Origin: Bacteroidales bacterium UBA1035
Lineage (GTDB): Bacteria; Bacteroidota; Bacteroidia; Bacteroidales; Dysgonomonadaceae
NCBI GenBank assembly: GCA_002316835.1
Contig: DCEG01000099.1
Location: forward strand, 1-27,935
Direction of reading: 5' to 3'
Length of the DNA stretch: 27,935 nucleotides
The notes beneath the pieces were generated by a model that saw only the letters and a program-made list of their open reading frames with translations, had not been told where the DNA came from and did not search any database. A program made the translations under genes and the position numbers. Position 1 is the first letter of the stretch. Every line of letters begins with the position of its first letter. Below, one piece after another: positions 14,804 to 21,940 of this stretch.

Positions 14804-14915
14804 AATCAAATAAATAACAACATTTTAAGAAAAGTACATATTCTGTAAACAAGAAGACACTTGCTTGAATATGCAGTAAATTAAGTAAATAATTAATTAT
14901 TAAAACAAAAACAAA

Positions 14916-15683
14916 ATGAAAAAAGAACCCACTTTCATTGCCTTTTCCACACAGAAAGGCGGAGTAGGCAAAAGCGCGATGACCACAGTCGTTGCAAGTA
15001 TTTTACATTATCGGATGGGTTACAATGTAGCCGTTTTCGATTGCGATTATCCGCAGTGGAGCATCGCCAAAACCCGGGAGCGGGATATGAAACTCATTCT
15101 CGAAAAAGAGCGGTTTAAGCGACAAGCCTACATCCAATTTACGGAATTGAACAAAAAAGCATATCCCGTGATTACGTGCCGTGCCGAAGAAGCCGTGGCA
15201 AAATCCGAGATGTTTTTAAGCGAAGTTCCCATCGGTTACGATTTTCTGTTTTTCGATATGCCCGGCACGGTAAATTCAGCCGGAATACTCGAAACGCTAT
15301 CCCAAATGAATTATATTTTTTCGCCTATCATTGCCGACAGGTTGGTATTGGAAAGCACACTGTCGTTTATGAACGTGTTGAACGGTGTTTTGGTAAAAGG
15401 CGGAAAAACCAAAATCAAGGATATCCGGCTGTTCTGGAATATGGTAGACGGCAGGGAGAAATCGGAGCTTTACAGCCATTACGAAAATGTAATCAAACAA
15501 TTGGATTTGTCGTGTATGACAACAAGCATTCCCGACACCAAACGGTTTCGGAAAGAATTATCTGCAGAAGCGGAAAACCGTTTGACTTTCCGTTCCACGC
15601 TATTTCCTGTTGACAAACGCCTTGTGAAATCAAGCCGGTTGGAAGAATTTATAATCGAACTTTTACAAATCGTTAAACAATAA
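14916..15683 (+). CDS. traA: TraA, ParA-type ATPase
   Basis: A 255-residue ParA/MinD-family ATPase, the first gene of the transfer operon. The deviant Walker A motif TQKGGVGKSAMTT lies at about 12-24. FDCDYPQWS (about 42-50) follows, then a Walker B-like FLFFDMPG (about 110-117). Relatives use ATP-driven self-assembly on DNA to position cargo, and in conjugative transposons a role in transfer or element maintenance is presumed. The start ATG sits in an A-rich context and is the only one that keeps the N-terminal strand. The 6-bp gap to traB indicates cotranscription. The length is normal for the family. Confidence 0.88.
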   Translation: MKKEPTFIAFSTQKGGVGKSAMTTVVASILHYRMGYNVAVFDCDYPQWSIAKTRERDMKLILEKERFKRQAYIQFTELNKKAYPVITCRAEEAVAKSEMFLSEVPIGYDFLFFDMPGTVNSAGILETLSQMNYIFSPIIADRLVLESTLSFMNVLNGVLVKGGKTKIKDIRLFWNMVDGREKSELYSHYENVIKQLDLSCMTTSIPDTKRFRKELSAEAENRLTFRSTLFPVDKRLVKSSRLEEFIIELLQIVKQ

Positions 15684-15689
15684 AGACCA

Positions 15690-16151
15690 ATGGAAAATAA
15701 TAAAAGCAAACAAGAAATCTCAGTACCTGCTATCGACCAAGAAAGTATCCTGTCGCTTGTGGCAGATAATGATGGAATTACACGTATTGAAACGCCGGAA
15801 AAAACTCAACAAGCAGAGGTAGTTCCACAAACAGCTCAGTCCGGAAAAACAGCTATCAAAGATGCTTTTGAGAACACGGAACCGCCGAAGGAAAACCGGA
15901 AAAGGAAAAGCAAAACTTTGGCGGATTACGACACGGCATTTCTAAAATCATCCACCATGCAAGCCAAAGGCGGGAAAACGGTATATATCCGTCCCGAACA
16001 CCACGCCCGTATGATGCGGATTATTAACACTATCGGGAAGAATAATCTGTCCATTACCGATTATTTGGACAACGTGTTGGATCAGCACTTCAAAGATTAC
16101 GAGAGCGATATAAACAGTTCATTTAGAGAGAATTTCAAAACAATTATTTAA
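15690..16151 (+). CDS. traB: TraB, DUF3408 protein
   Basis: A 153-residue protein with a long disordered, Glu/Lys-rich N-terminal half (1-80) and a conserved C-terminal DUF3408 domain. The domain begins near ADYDTAFLK (about 82-90) and includes KTVYIRPEHHARMMRII (about 98-114) and LSITDYLDNVLDQHF (about 121-135). The C-terminal part looks like a ribbon-helix-helix DNA-binding unit. It follows traA by 6 bp. In CTnDOT-like elements it precedes a second DUF3408 gene; the remnant of that gene is seen directly downstream. Confidence 0.82.
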   Translation: MENNKSKQEISVPAIDQESILSLVADNDGITRIETPEKTQQAEVVPQTAQSGKTAIKDAFENTEPPKENRKRKSKTLADYDTAFLKSSTMQAKGGKTVYIRPEHHARMMRIINTIGKNNLSITDYLDNVLDQHFKDYESDINSSFRENFKTII

Positions 16152-16163
16152 AAGCGAATAACT

Positions 16164-16467
16164 ATGTCTAAAAACAATGATAATTCAAAAGGGAACGGGA
16201 ATTGGCCAATTAGAAAAGTACGTTGAATTCTATAACAAAACGTTTATAAAACCAACAGGTGTATCAATAAACAATGGTATAGATGTTCGTATTTGTCCTG
16301 AAATGTATAAACGTATAATGCGTGTTGTTCAAACCATCTGAAACAATCAAACTTCATCGACGAACTATTTAAATAGCCTGTTACTGCATCATTTTACTTT
16401 TTTTGAACATGTAATGACAGAGTGTCACGAAAAAAAACAGAAAACCCTTATTTTAAAACAAACCATT
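16164..16467 (+). pseudogene. traC: decayed second DUF3408 gene (traC remnant)
   Basis: A damaged paralogue of traB. An ATG at 16164 opens a frame (MSKNNDNSKG) that soon stops. The homologous part is in the +1 frame from 16177, reading QLEKYVEFYNKTF, DVRICPEMYKRIMRVVQTI, then a TGA at 16339-16341, then NNQTSSTNYLNSLLLHHF. This aligns with VYIRPEHHARMMRIINTIGK and NNLSITDYLDNVLDQHF of TraB, with the stop falling on a conserved Gly (GGA to TGA). After the stop the frame stays open straight into traD, so the natural stop codon is also lost. At least one frameshift and one nonsense change make it non-functional as a full protein. Confidence 0.72.
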
Positions 16468-17151
16468 ATGTACCTGTTATCCATCCACCCAATTTGGCTT
16501 ACCTTGCTCGCTATTGCCGGGATAGCCTGTTTTTCCATCATCATGCTCTCCATAGGACTATTTATCGGAGAGAATCGGGAAAAACCTGTAAAAAAACGTT
16601 TTCCGAGAGAGAAAGCACCTCAATCCAAACCGTCAAAAACGCCGGACATTATGGGCGCATCGCGACCGGTAAAACGCCAATCACCGCCAATTGAAGCCAC
16701 CGAACGCCAAATTGAAAACCGGGAAGAAAAACCGCCTACATTTGCCCGTGAAATTCCGAGCAAGGAACTCGACCGGGTATTCAGTGAAGAAGATGACAAG
16801 TGGGAAGACCCCGATCCGGACCCCGAGGACGAAGAAGTAGATTTGCAGGACGAGGAAACTGAACTGCAGGTACATCGCACGACTATCGATGAAACTGATT
16901 TTGCCACGGGCGTTTCTTTCGACGAGTTGCAACAGGTAACCCGCTTGATACAGAAAGAAGAGTTGCCACCCGACGAGCAAATATCCGTAACAGCTACCGC
17001 CGTCAAACTTACTCACACCGACTTATGGAAAAAAGTAATGAACGCGCTGCCGGATGCTAACAAGAGAATAGCCAAGATGCTTGATGCTCCATCCCGAAAA
17101 GTCAAAACAGCCGAAGATTGGCAAAGTTTCGATATTCGGAATTTTATTTGA
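16468..17151 (+). CDS. traD: TraD-like conjugal transfer protein
   Basis: A 227-residue protein. The start ATG 16468 is preferred over the in-frame ATG 16414, because the residues before it belong to the traC remnant. An N-terminal membrane helix at about 9-33 (WLTLLAIAGIACFSIIMLSI) is followed by a basic, Pro-rich linker (about 36-85). Next comes an acidic stretch (DDKWEDPDPDPEDEEVDLQD at about 110-129) and a conserved C-terminal domain ending DWQSFDIRNFI. The position between traB/C and traE matches TraD of CTnDOT-type elements. Its exact role in transfer is unknown. Its 3' half is duplicated at 20757-21229, and the segment 16738-16859 is nearly identical between the copies, which suggests recombination here. 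Confidence 0.75.
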   Translation: MYLLSIHPIWLTLLAIAGIACFSIIMLSIGLFIGENREKPVKKRFPREKAPQSKPSKTPDIMGASRPVKRQSPPIEATERQIENREEKPPTFAREIPSKELDRVFSEEDDKWEDPDPDPEDEEVDLQDEETELQVHRTTIDETDFATGVSFDELQQVTRLIQKEELPPDEQISVTATAVKLTHTDLWKKVMNALPDANKRIAKMLDAPSRKVKTAEDWQSFDIRNFI

Positions 17152-17160
17152 TTATAAAGA

Positions 17161-17235
17161 CGCATTGGCGAAGTAGGAGTAAATTGGATGGAGAAAATTT
17201 AGACCTTTCACTTAACCTGTCATTTTGCCAATGCG
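17161..17235. repeat. 9-bp inverted repeat at the traD/helicase junction
   Basis: CGCATTGGC (17161-17169) and GCCAATGCG (17227-17235) are perfect complements about 57 bp apart. They flank the left copy of a 15-bp direct repeat. They lie between the convergent traD and helicase stops. Confidence 0.45.
17195..17209. repeat. left copy of a 15-bp direct repeat flanking the helicase
   Basis: AAATTTAGACCTTTC here matches AAATTTACACCTTTC at 20741-20755 in 14 of 15 positions. The two copies bracket the helicase gene and may mark the ends of the inserted segment. Confidence 0.45.
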
Positions 17236-17250
17236 AAACTTCGGCTTCGC
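17233..17250 (-). terminator. weak hairpin after the helicase gene
   Basis: On the minus strand GCGAA-GCCGAAGT-TTCGC begins 8 bp after the helicase TGA. The stem is five pairs and there is no T tract, so termination is uncertain. Confidence 0.3.
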
Positions 17251-17258
17251 TTATTGTT

Positions 17259-20200
17259 TCATAAGCCTTTTAATTGATTAAAATAGGGTTGATTAAACCA
17301 GATGTTTTTATCTCCGACTGCTATAAATCTGTATTTCGCTCTCGTTATTGCTACATTTAACAGATTAGGTTTTTGAGATGCCCAACCGGCAGCGCCTTTT
17401 GTTTTTTCGTCCAAACCGAGACATAGTATAACCCCTTCAGCTTGTTTGCCTTGAAAGGTGTGTACTGTTCCGATATGACTTTTTAGCCATGCCCCCATTT
17501 CTTCACTTTTAATTTCCCTAAATTTTTTCATTTCGTTGATTAAGTTTTTAAAAAGAAATGAATTTAGTTTATAGCTGACTTCACTAAAAGGAGAAATGAC
17601 AAAAACATCAGGCAGATCTTTAATATGATTTATCTCAGCGATTAATAATTCTTTGATTATTTCAGCTTGCTCTTGTACAAAATGCCTTCCATCCACATTG
17701 CCTTTAGAATCAATAAATGCAGTTTGAAACCTTACTGAAACTTTTTTTGGACTTGATGTGGAATTGTACATCGTATTATCATAGGCAATGGAATTTGCTA
17801 TTTCAAACATTGGGCTGATGCATCTTCTATGAACTCGTAACGGTATTCCAATCCATTCTTTTTTACTGTTTATCGTAAGGTAGGTGCCTAACGGATTTAT
17901 TCTGTCCGCCATCGTTTGCACAGATAATTCGGCATTTATATGCTTATTTGTTAAATCGAAATAATTACTGATGTTGTCTGTAATTGAATTTGGAATTGTA
18001 ACCACCGGTTCAATTTGAAATGGGTCACCCACAATTCCAACTCTTTTTGAACGCCATATTGCTCCCGCCGCTGCTTGAGGTACAGCTTGTCCGGCTTCAT
18101 CAATAAATAGCCAAGGTAAATCTTCTTGCCCCAAATCCTTAAACATAGTTTGGATAGAAGCAAAAGTTGAAGAAATAACAGGGATAACTAAAAAGAAAGT
18201 ATCCCACATTGCTTTTGCTTCAGTTCTCGAAATATTTTTATTCCCTTTTAAATATTCAAAAAATCCGGCAATTGTTGTGGAAATTCTACTTGAAGTGGCA
18301 TTAGCCGTTAAAATAAAAACTTCGTGCAGTTTTAACGAAATGATGAATAATTCTGAATTTAATCTCTTTAATTTTGAAGAATACCAAGGGTTAGACGCTT
18401 GGGATTGTTGAGATTCTATGCTGTTCCAAAACTCATTATCCGCGTAATTATCTTTTAATTCATTTTTGGCGTCGGTTACTTTTGTCGTTAAGGTTTTAAG
18501 ATTGCTGGCAAGAGTTGTCTTTTGTTCTTGATGATTTAAAAATGGGAGTTCTAATTCAGAATATTGTTTTTCAATTTGAGATAAGTTTGAGTTTTCCACA
18601 TCCAATTCGCTTACAATTTGATTGTAAGTGACAAAAGCATTGTTGATGGCTTTTTTGTAGGTATTTCGTTTTGAAGAACTGAATAAATAGGTAAAGAAAT
18701 CGGGCTTACTGCTTTTGATGATGGTCAATTCATTGAGGGTTTCAGATTTCTTTTTGACAAGAAATTCAACTTTATTTTTCTGGTTTTTAAAATCATTTTT
18801 AGTGGCATTGCATTTATTTTCGATGAACTTTGTATTAGAAATCAATTCGTTTAAAGCTTCTTCGGTTGAGAGGTAATCGCTGTATTCTTTTCTAAATTGT
18901 TCAAGACGCAGTTTCTCGTTGGCAATTTCTGCTAATTTACTTTTGAAAGTTTTTTTGATTTTATCCCATTCTAAATTATCCGGTAATATATTCTCTTTTA
19001 ATGTTTTCTGTAAATCTTTGAAATCCGGATTAAACCATAATGAACTGACTAAGCTGTTTCTGTTTTCCTTGTTTCCTAAAACGGCAGAAATAATTCCCCA
19101 ATTTTCTTTGTCAATACAATTCTCAGCGACTTCTTTAAAGTAGGCAATATCGTTGGAATATGTTTTAGAAACTTCTTTTTTTAATGGTAGTTCTTTCGAT
19201 ATGTTTTCCACTGCTCCGTTATTGGACGACGCAATCACGATTCCGCCATTTGTAATGGATTTGATTGGCTTATAGATCCAAGGCGAAAAACTTTCATTTA
19301 TCTCAATTTGCCCAACTTTCTCAAAAGCTTCGGATGGGTTTGCTATTTTAGACAATTCTTTTGCCCGGTTTACCAATATCGGAGCAATTATATCTCTTAA
19401 CAAGGTGGTTTTGCCCGTTCCGGGAGGTCCGTTAACGGAATATAATCCCGATTGATTTTCGCTTTTTAATTCATTAAAAATAGTGTTTACCGCAAATTGT
19501 TGCATCAAACTCAACGTATATTCCGAAGGCCAGCAACCATCGGGAATATTGGTCGGGACTAAATTATTTTTTAAAGTTTCTATGTTTTTCGAAACATCAA
19601 TTCTTTCGGCATACTTGTTTAAACTTCCGTCCAAATATTGTTTGAATGTTTTCGGAACTGATTTTGGATTATAATTTGCAATAATTTTTTCTAAATCCTT
19701 GATATAAAAACTATTGAGAATATCACTTGTTGGCTTGCCGTCTTTGTTGTTTGTAGGTTTGAATTTTTCTATCCGTTTTACATAGATTTCTTTTTTAGGT
19801 TTTGTACTCCAATTGCATTTTCTTTCAATCTCGTCTTGAAATTGAAAGAGTTGATTGTGGTTTAACACTCTCGATACTTCTTCAATATCTCCGGTTGAAC
19901 TGGTAATTGTTTCTTTGAAAGTCAATTCGATATATTCCAATAACTCGTTCTTAATTTCGCTGAATTCTTTTTCCCAATTATTACTCTGTATTTTATTGTT
20001 TTCAAGTTGACTTAAAGCCCAAGGCAAAGTAGAAATACCGAATGAATCATTTATGTATTTTCCTTCTTCATTTAACTTCAATGATGCAAAACTGATTTTT
20101 GAACTGCGATAATTTTCATCTTTTTCTCTTACTTTAAAATAATCATCTACAAAGTCATTCACGACTTTAGAATCAAAAACACCTAAAAAAATGGAATATT

Positions 20201-20360
20201 CAATCGTTTTATTTGGATCTTTAGATTTAAGCGGTATTTTCCAAGGTTCTTGTACAATATCCAATAATTCAACACCCTCTTCGGAAGATTTAGGAGCCGT
20301 TGCCGGACTAAAATGTTCCAGTTTGTGCCAGCAGGATAATATTTTCTGATAATCGTTCAT
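17259..20360 (-). CDS. SF1 (Upf1/Dna2-like) helicase with coiled-coil insert, cargo gene
   Basis: A 1033-residue superfamily 1 helicase read against the tra genes. Residues 1-290 are an unrecognised N-terminal domain (SCWHKLEHFSPAT near the start). Walker A GPPGTGKTT lies at 311-319, and ASSNNGAVENISKELP is a motif-Ia-like element. Residues about 475-690 are Lys/Glu/Asn-rich and predicted to form long coiled coils. Walker B LFIDEAGQAVPQAAAGA is near 750, then GDPFQIEPVV (motif III). HTFQGKQAEGVILCLGL and NVAITRAKYRFIAVGD are the C-terminal RecA-like motifs. No nuclease motif was seen. It should unwind or translocate on DNA or RNA with ATP. The gene is clearly AT-richer than the tra genes around it and has no counterpart in CTnDOT-type operons. 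A defence role is plausible but inferred. Confidence 0.85.
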   Translation of the reverse strand: MNDYQKILSCWHKLEHFSPATAPKSSEEGVELLDIVQEPWKIPLKSKDPNKTIEYSIFLGVFDSKVVNDFVDDYFKVREKDENYRSSKISFASLKLNEEGKYINDSFGISTLPWALSQLENNKIQSNNWEKEFSEIKNELLEYIELTFKETITSSTGDIEEVSRVLNHNQLFQFQDEIERKCNWSTKPKKEIYVKRIEKFKPTNNKDGKPTSDILNSFYIKDLEKIIANYNPKSVPKTFKQYLDGSLNKYAERIDVSKNIETLKNNLVPTNIPDGCWPSEYTLSLMQQFAVNTIFNELKSENQSGLYSVNGPPGTGKTTLLRDIIAPILVNRAKELSKIANPSEAFEKVGQIEINESFSPWIYKPIKSITNGGIVIASSNNGAVENISKELPLKKEVSKTYSNDIAYFKEVAENCIDKENWGIISAVLGNKENRNSLVSSLWFNPDFKDLQKTLKENILPDNLEWDKIKKTFKSKLAEIANEKLRLEQFRKEYSDYLSTEEALNELISNTKFIENKCNATKNDFKNQKNKVEFLVKKKSETLNELTIIKSSKPDFFTYLFSSSKRNTYKKAINNAFVTYNQIVSELDVENSNLSQIEKQYSELELPFLNHQEQKTTLASNLKTLTTKVTDAKNELKDNYADNEFWNSIESQQSQASNPWYSSKLKRLNSELFIISLKLHEVFILTANATSSRISTTIAGFFEYLKGNKNISRTEAKAMWDTFFLVIPVISSTFASIQTMFKDLGQEDLPWLFIDEAGQAVPQAAAGAIWRSKRVGIVGDPFQIEPVVTIPNSITDNISNYFDLTNKHINAELSVQTMADRINPLGTYLTINSKKEWIGIPLRVHRRCISPMFEIANSIAYDNTMYNSTSSPKKVSVRFQTAFIDSKGNVDGRHFVQEQAEIIKELLIAEINHIKDLPDVFVISPFSEVSYKLNSFLFKNLINEMKKFREIKSEEMGAWLKSHIGTVHTFQGKQAEGVILCLGLDEKTKGAAGWASQKPNLLNVAITRAKYRFIAVGDKNIWFNQPYFNQLKGL

Positions 20361-20522
20361 ATAACTAAGTTGGGTTGTGTATTACACTAATCGGTAAACA
20401 AAATGAGTTGTGGCGGGTTATGTGAGATTTTTCTCAAAGAGAGCTATATCATTTGAGATGGCTCTATAAGCCTTGGAACTTACCATTGTCTACCATATAT
20501 ACTTACTTACGCAAAGTGTTAG

Positions 20523-20566
20523 CTTGCATTATTTAATTCTTTACACTCTAATGTTTTTAATGCAAG
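20523..20566 (-). promoter_or_regulatory. inverted repeat in the helicase leader
   Basis: CTTGCATTA (20523-20531) and TAATGCAAG (20558-20566) are exact complements. The pair lies just downstream of a candidate -7 box on the minus strand and about 160 bp before the helicase start. It could be an operator or a leader stem. Confidence 0.4.
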
Positions 20567-20573
20567 TAACCCA

Positions 20574-20581
20574 CAAATATA
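20574..20581 (-). promoter_or_regulatory. candidate -7 box for the helicase gene
   Basis: The minus strand reads TATATTTG, an exact match to Bacteroides TAnnTTTG. No well-spaced -33 TTTG was found, so this is a weak call. Confidence 0.3.
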
Positions 20582-20740
20582 CTCAATCTTTCCCAACCAT
20601 AATATAATTTACCTTAGCTGATTGTCGTAATATTTAACCAGTTATATGCTGAATAACACTACTTACCCGTCTATTATTATAGTGTTAGGGCTGTTATCAG
20701 AAAATGTCTCTTATAGTTTATGAAACACAGAAAGAGTTTC

Positions 20741-20755
20741 AAATTTACACCTTTC
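20741..20755. repeat. right copy of a 15-bp direct repeat flanking the helicase
   Basis: AAATTTACACCTTTC, 14 of 15 positions equal to 17195-17209. It ends one base before homology to traD resumes, so it sits exactly at the junction. Confidence 0.45.
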
Positions 20756-20756
20756 C

Positions 20757-21229
20757 TGCCAATCACAGCCAAACAGCGCCACGATAAGCCAACCGGAGAA
20801 ACCGATTGAAAAACCTGCTACATTTGCCCGTGAAATTCCGAGCGAGGAACTCGACCGGGTATTCGGTGAAGAAGATGACAAGCGGGAAGACCCGATCCGG
20901 ACCCCGAGGACGAAGAAGTAGATTTGCAGGACGAGGAAACCGAATTGCAGGCACACCGCACGGTAGACGAGAACGAATTTGCCACGGGCGTTTCTTTCGG
21001 CGAATTGGACCTAGCATCCTTCTTGTTGCAAAAAGAAGAGTTGCAACCCGAAGAGCAAAAAACGGTAACGGCTGCCGTGGCAAAACTTGTCCACACCGAT
21101 TTGTGGGACAAAGTGATGAAAGCCTTGCCCGGTGCAAACGACAAAATTGCCAGGATACTCGAAGTTCCACGGCATGCACCCCCTTCTACCGGTAATTGGA
21201 AAAGTTTCGACATTCGGAATTTCATTTAA
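20757..21229 (+). pseudogene. second, frameshifted copy of the traD 3' half
   Basis: This segment repeats the distal two thirds of traD. It starts near CCAATCACAGCC (matching CCAATCACCGCC at about 16679) and ends with the same KSFDIRNFI terminus. Relative to copy 1 it lacks one C in the CCC run at 20891-20893. The frame that reads TFAREIPSEELDRVFGEEDD therefore hits TAG at 20919-20921, and the remainder continues in another frame to the TAA at 21227-21229. The membrane anchor is missing. Between 20820 and 20940 it differs from 16738-16859 by three substitutions and the missing base, but beyond that the copies diverge clearly while the protein pattern is kept. It is probably the original traD end, displaced when the helicase segment entered. 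Confidence 0.82.
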
Positions 21230-21230
21230 A

Positions 21231-21246
21231 CAACCACTAAATCCAA
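21231..21246 (+). promoter_or_regulatory. shared leader motif upstream of traE
   Basis: CAACCACTAAATCCAA recurs with one extra A upstream of traI at 24445-24461. It lies about 65 bp before the traE ATG. Possible internal translation or promoter element; function unknown. Confidence 0.3.
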
Positions 21247-21310
21247 TTTATCAACCCGGCTTCCGTTTCGCTCCATCCAGGCGAGGCGGAGGCCATTAAA
21301 CAACTGTTTT

Positions 21311-21613
21311 ATGACAAGAAAAAGAATCTATCTTGCGGCAATACTCACAGTCGCCGCCGTAATGAACGCCCTCGCCCAAGGCGACGGCTCCGCCGGAATC
21401 ACCAAAGCTACCGATATGGTAACCGGTTATTTCGATCCGGCCACCAAACTCATTTATGCCATCGGTGCCGTTGTCGGCTTAATCGGTGGCGTGAAAGTTT
21501 ATGGCAAATTCTCGTCCGGCGACCCCGATACGAGTAAAACCGCCGCTTCGTGGTTCGGCGCGTGCGTGTTCCTGATTGTGGCAGCCACCATTTTACGCTC
21601 TTTCTTCCTTTAA
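21311..21613 (+). CDS. traE: TraE, DUF4134 pilin-like protein
   Basis: A 100-residue small membrane protein. The signal peptide MTRKRIYLAAILTVAAVMNA ends near ALAQ (about 20-23). Two hydrophobic helices follow, at about 45-62 (LIYAIGAVVGLIGGVKVY) and 80-98 (ASWFGACVFLIVAATILRSF), with a short polar loop between them. Size and topology are those of VirB2-like pilins, and DUF4134 proteins of Bacteroidota conjugative elements are regarded as that component. The next gene starts 4 bp after its stop. This is the first intact tra gene after the helicase insertion, so it needs either readthrough or its own promoter. Confidence 0.85.
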   Translation: MTRKRIYLAAILTVAAVMNALAQGDGSAGITKATDMVTGYFDPATKLIYAIGAVVGLIGGVKVYGKFSSGDPDTSKTAASWFGACVFLIVAATILRSFFL

Positions 21614-21617
21614 ACGT

Positions 21618-21938
21618 ATGGCTGCATTTGAAATCAACAAAGGCGTGGGGCGCAGCGTGGAGTTCAAAGGCTTGAAAGCACAGTACCTGTTTATATTTGC
21701 CGGCGGACTGCTGACAACCTTTATATGGGTTGTGATCCTGTACATGACGGGGGTGAGTCAAATTCTTTGTCTGTTGCTCGGTATCGCAGGCGGAACGTTA
21801 ATTGTGTGGCAAACCTTTTCCCTGAACAAGAAGTACGGCGAGCACGGACTGATGAAAATCGGGGCACGCAAAAACCATCCCCGTTACCTGATTAACCGAA
21901 AACAAGTCCGTTCACTTTTAAGGATGAAAGGGGGTTAG
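21618..21938 (+). CDS. traF: TraF, DUF4133 (VirB3-like) protein
   Basis: A 106-residue inner-membrane protein. ATG 21618 is chosen because an earlier in-frame ATG at 21576 lies inside traE. MAAFEINKGVGRSVEFKGLK leads into two membrane segments, about 24-44 (YLFIFAGGLLTTFIWVVIL) and about 49-66 (VSQILCLLLGIAGGTLIVW), then a basic tail. This is the VirB3-like DUF4133 pattern that pairs with the VirB4-type ATPase encoded just downstream. Two bases separate it from traG. Confidence 0.85.
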   Translation: MAAFEINKGVGRSVEFKGLKAQYLFIFAGGLLTTFIWVVILYMTGVSQILCLLLGIAGGTLIVWQTFSLNKKYGEHGLMKIGARKNHPRYLINRKQVRSLLRMKGG

Positions 21939-21940
21939 TT

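Larger units (their letters stand above)
14137..14915. other. divergent mob/tra control region and probable oriT
   Basis: About 780 bp between the divergent starts of mobA and traA without a credible gene. From left to right it holds a 5-bp-stem hairpin (14157-14174), a 12-bp near-perfect inverted repeat (14228-14239 with 14254-14265, 11 of 12 paired), a perfect 22-bp palindrome (14294-14315), 10-bp-phased GCCA repeats with a nested inverted repeat (14469-14521), and two palindromes near traA (14764-14777 and 14788-14803). In CTnDOT the oriT and the tra and mob promoters, controlled by excision proteins, map to this interval. No exact nick site was recognised. Confidence 0.6.
20361..20756. 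other. helicase 5' region and insertion junction
   Basis: About 396 bp of AT-rich DNA without a gene. It holds a minus-strand -7 candidate (20574-20581), a 9-bp inverted repeat (20523-20531 with 20558-20566) and the right copy of the 15-bp flanking repeat (20741-20755). Homology to traD resumes at about 20757. Confidence 0.5.

Noticed and set aside
14888..14901. 14-bp AT-only palindrome just before traA
   Set aside because: It is perfect but consists only of A and T in an A/T-rich leader, so chance is likely.
16620..17006. 128-residue Ser-rich minus-strand frame opposite traD
   Set aside because: The low-complexity Ser run is the antisense image of the acidic Asp/Glu repeats of traD. It has no context support.
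20763..21225. Overlapping minus-strand and plus-strand frames over the traD fragment
   Set aside because: They arise from GC-rich codon structure of the broken traD copy. The protein pattern of traD explains the segment better.
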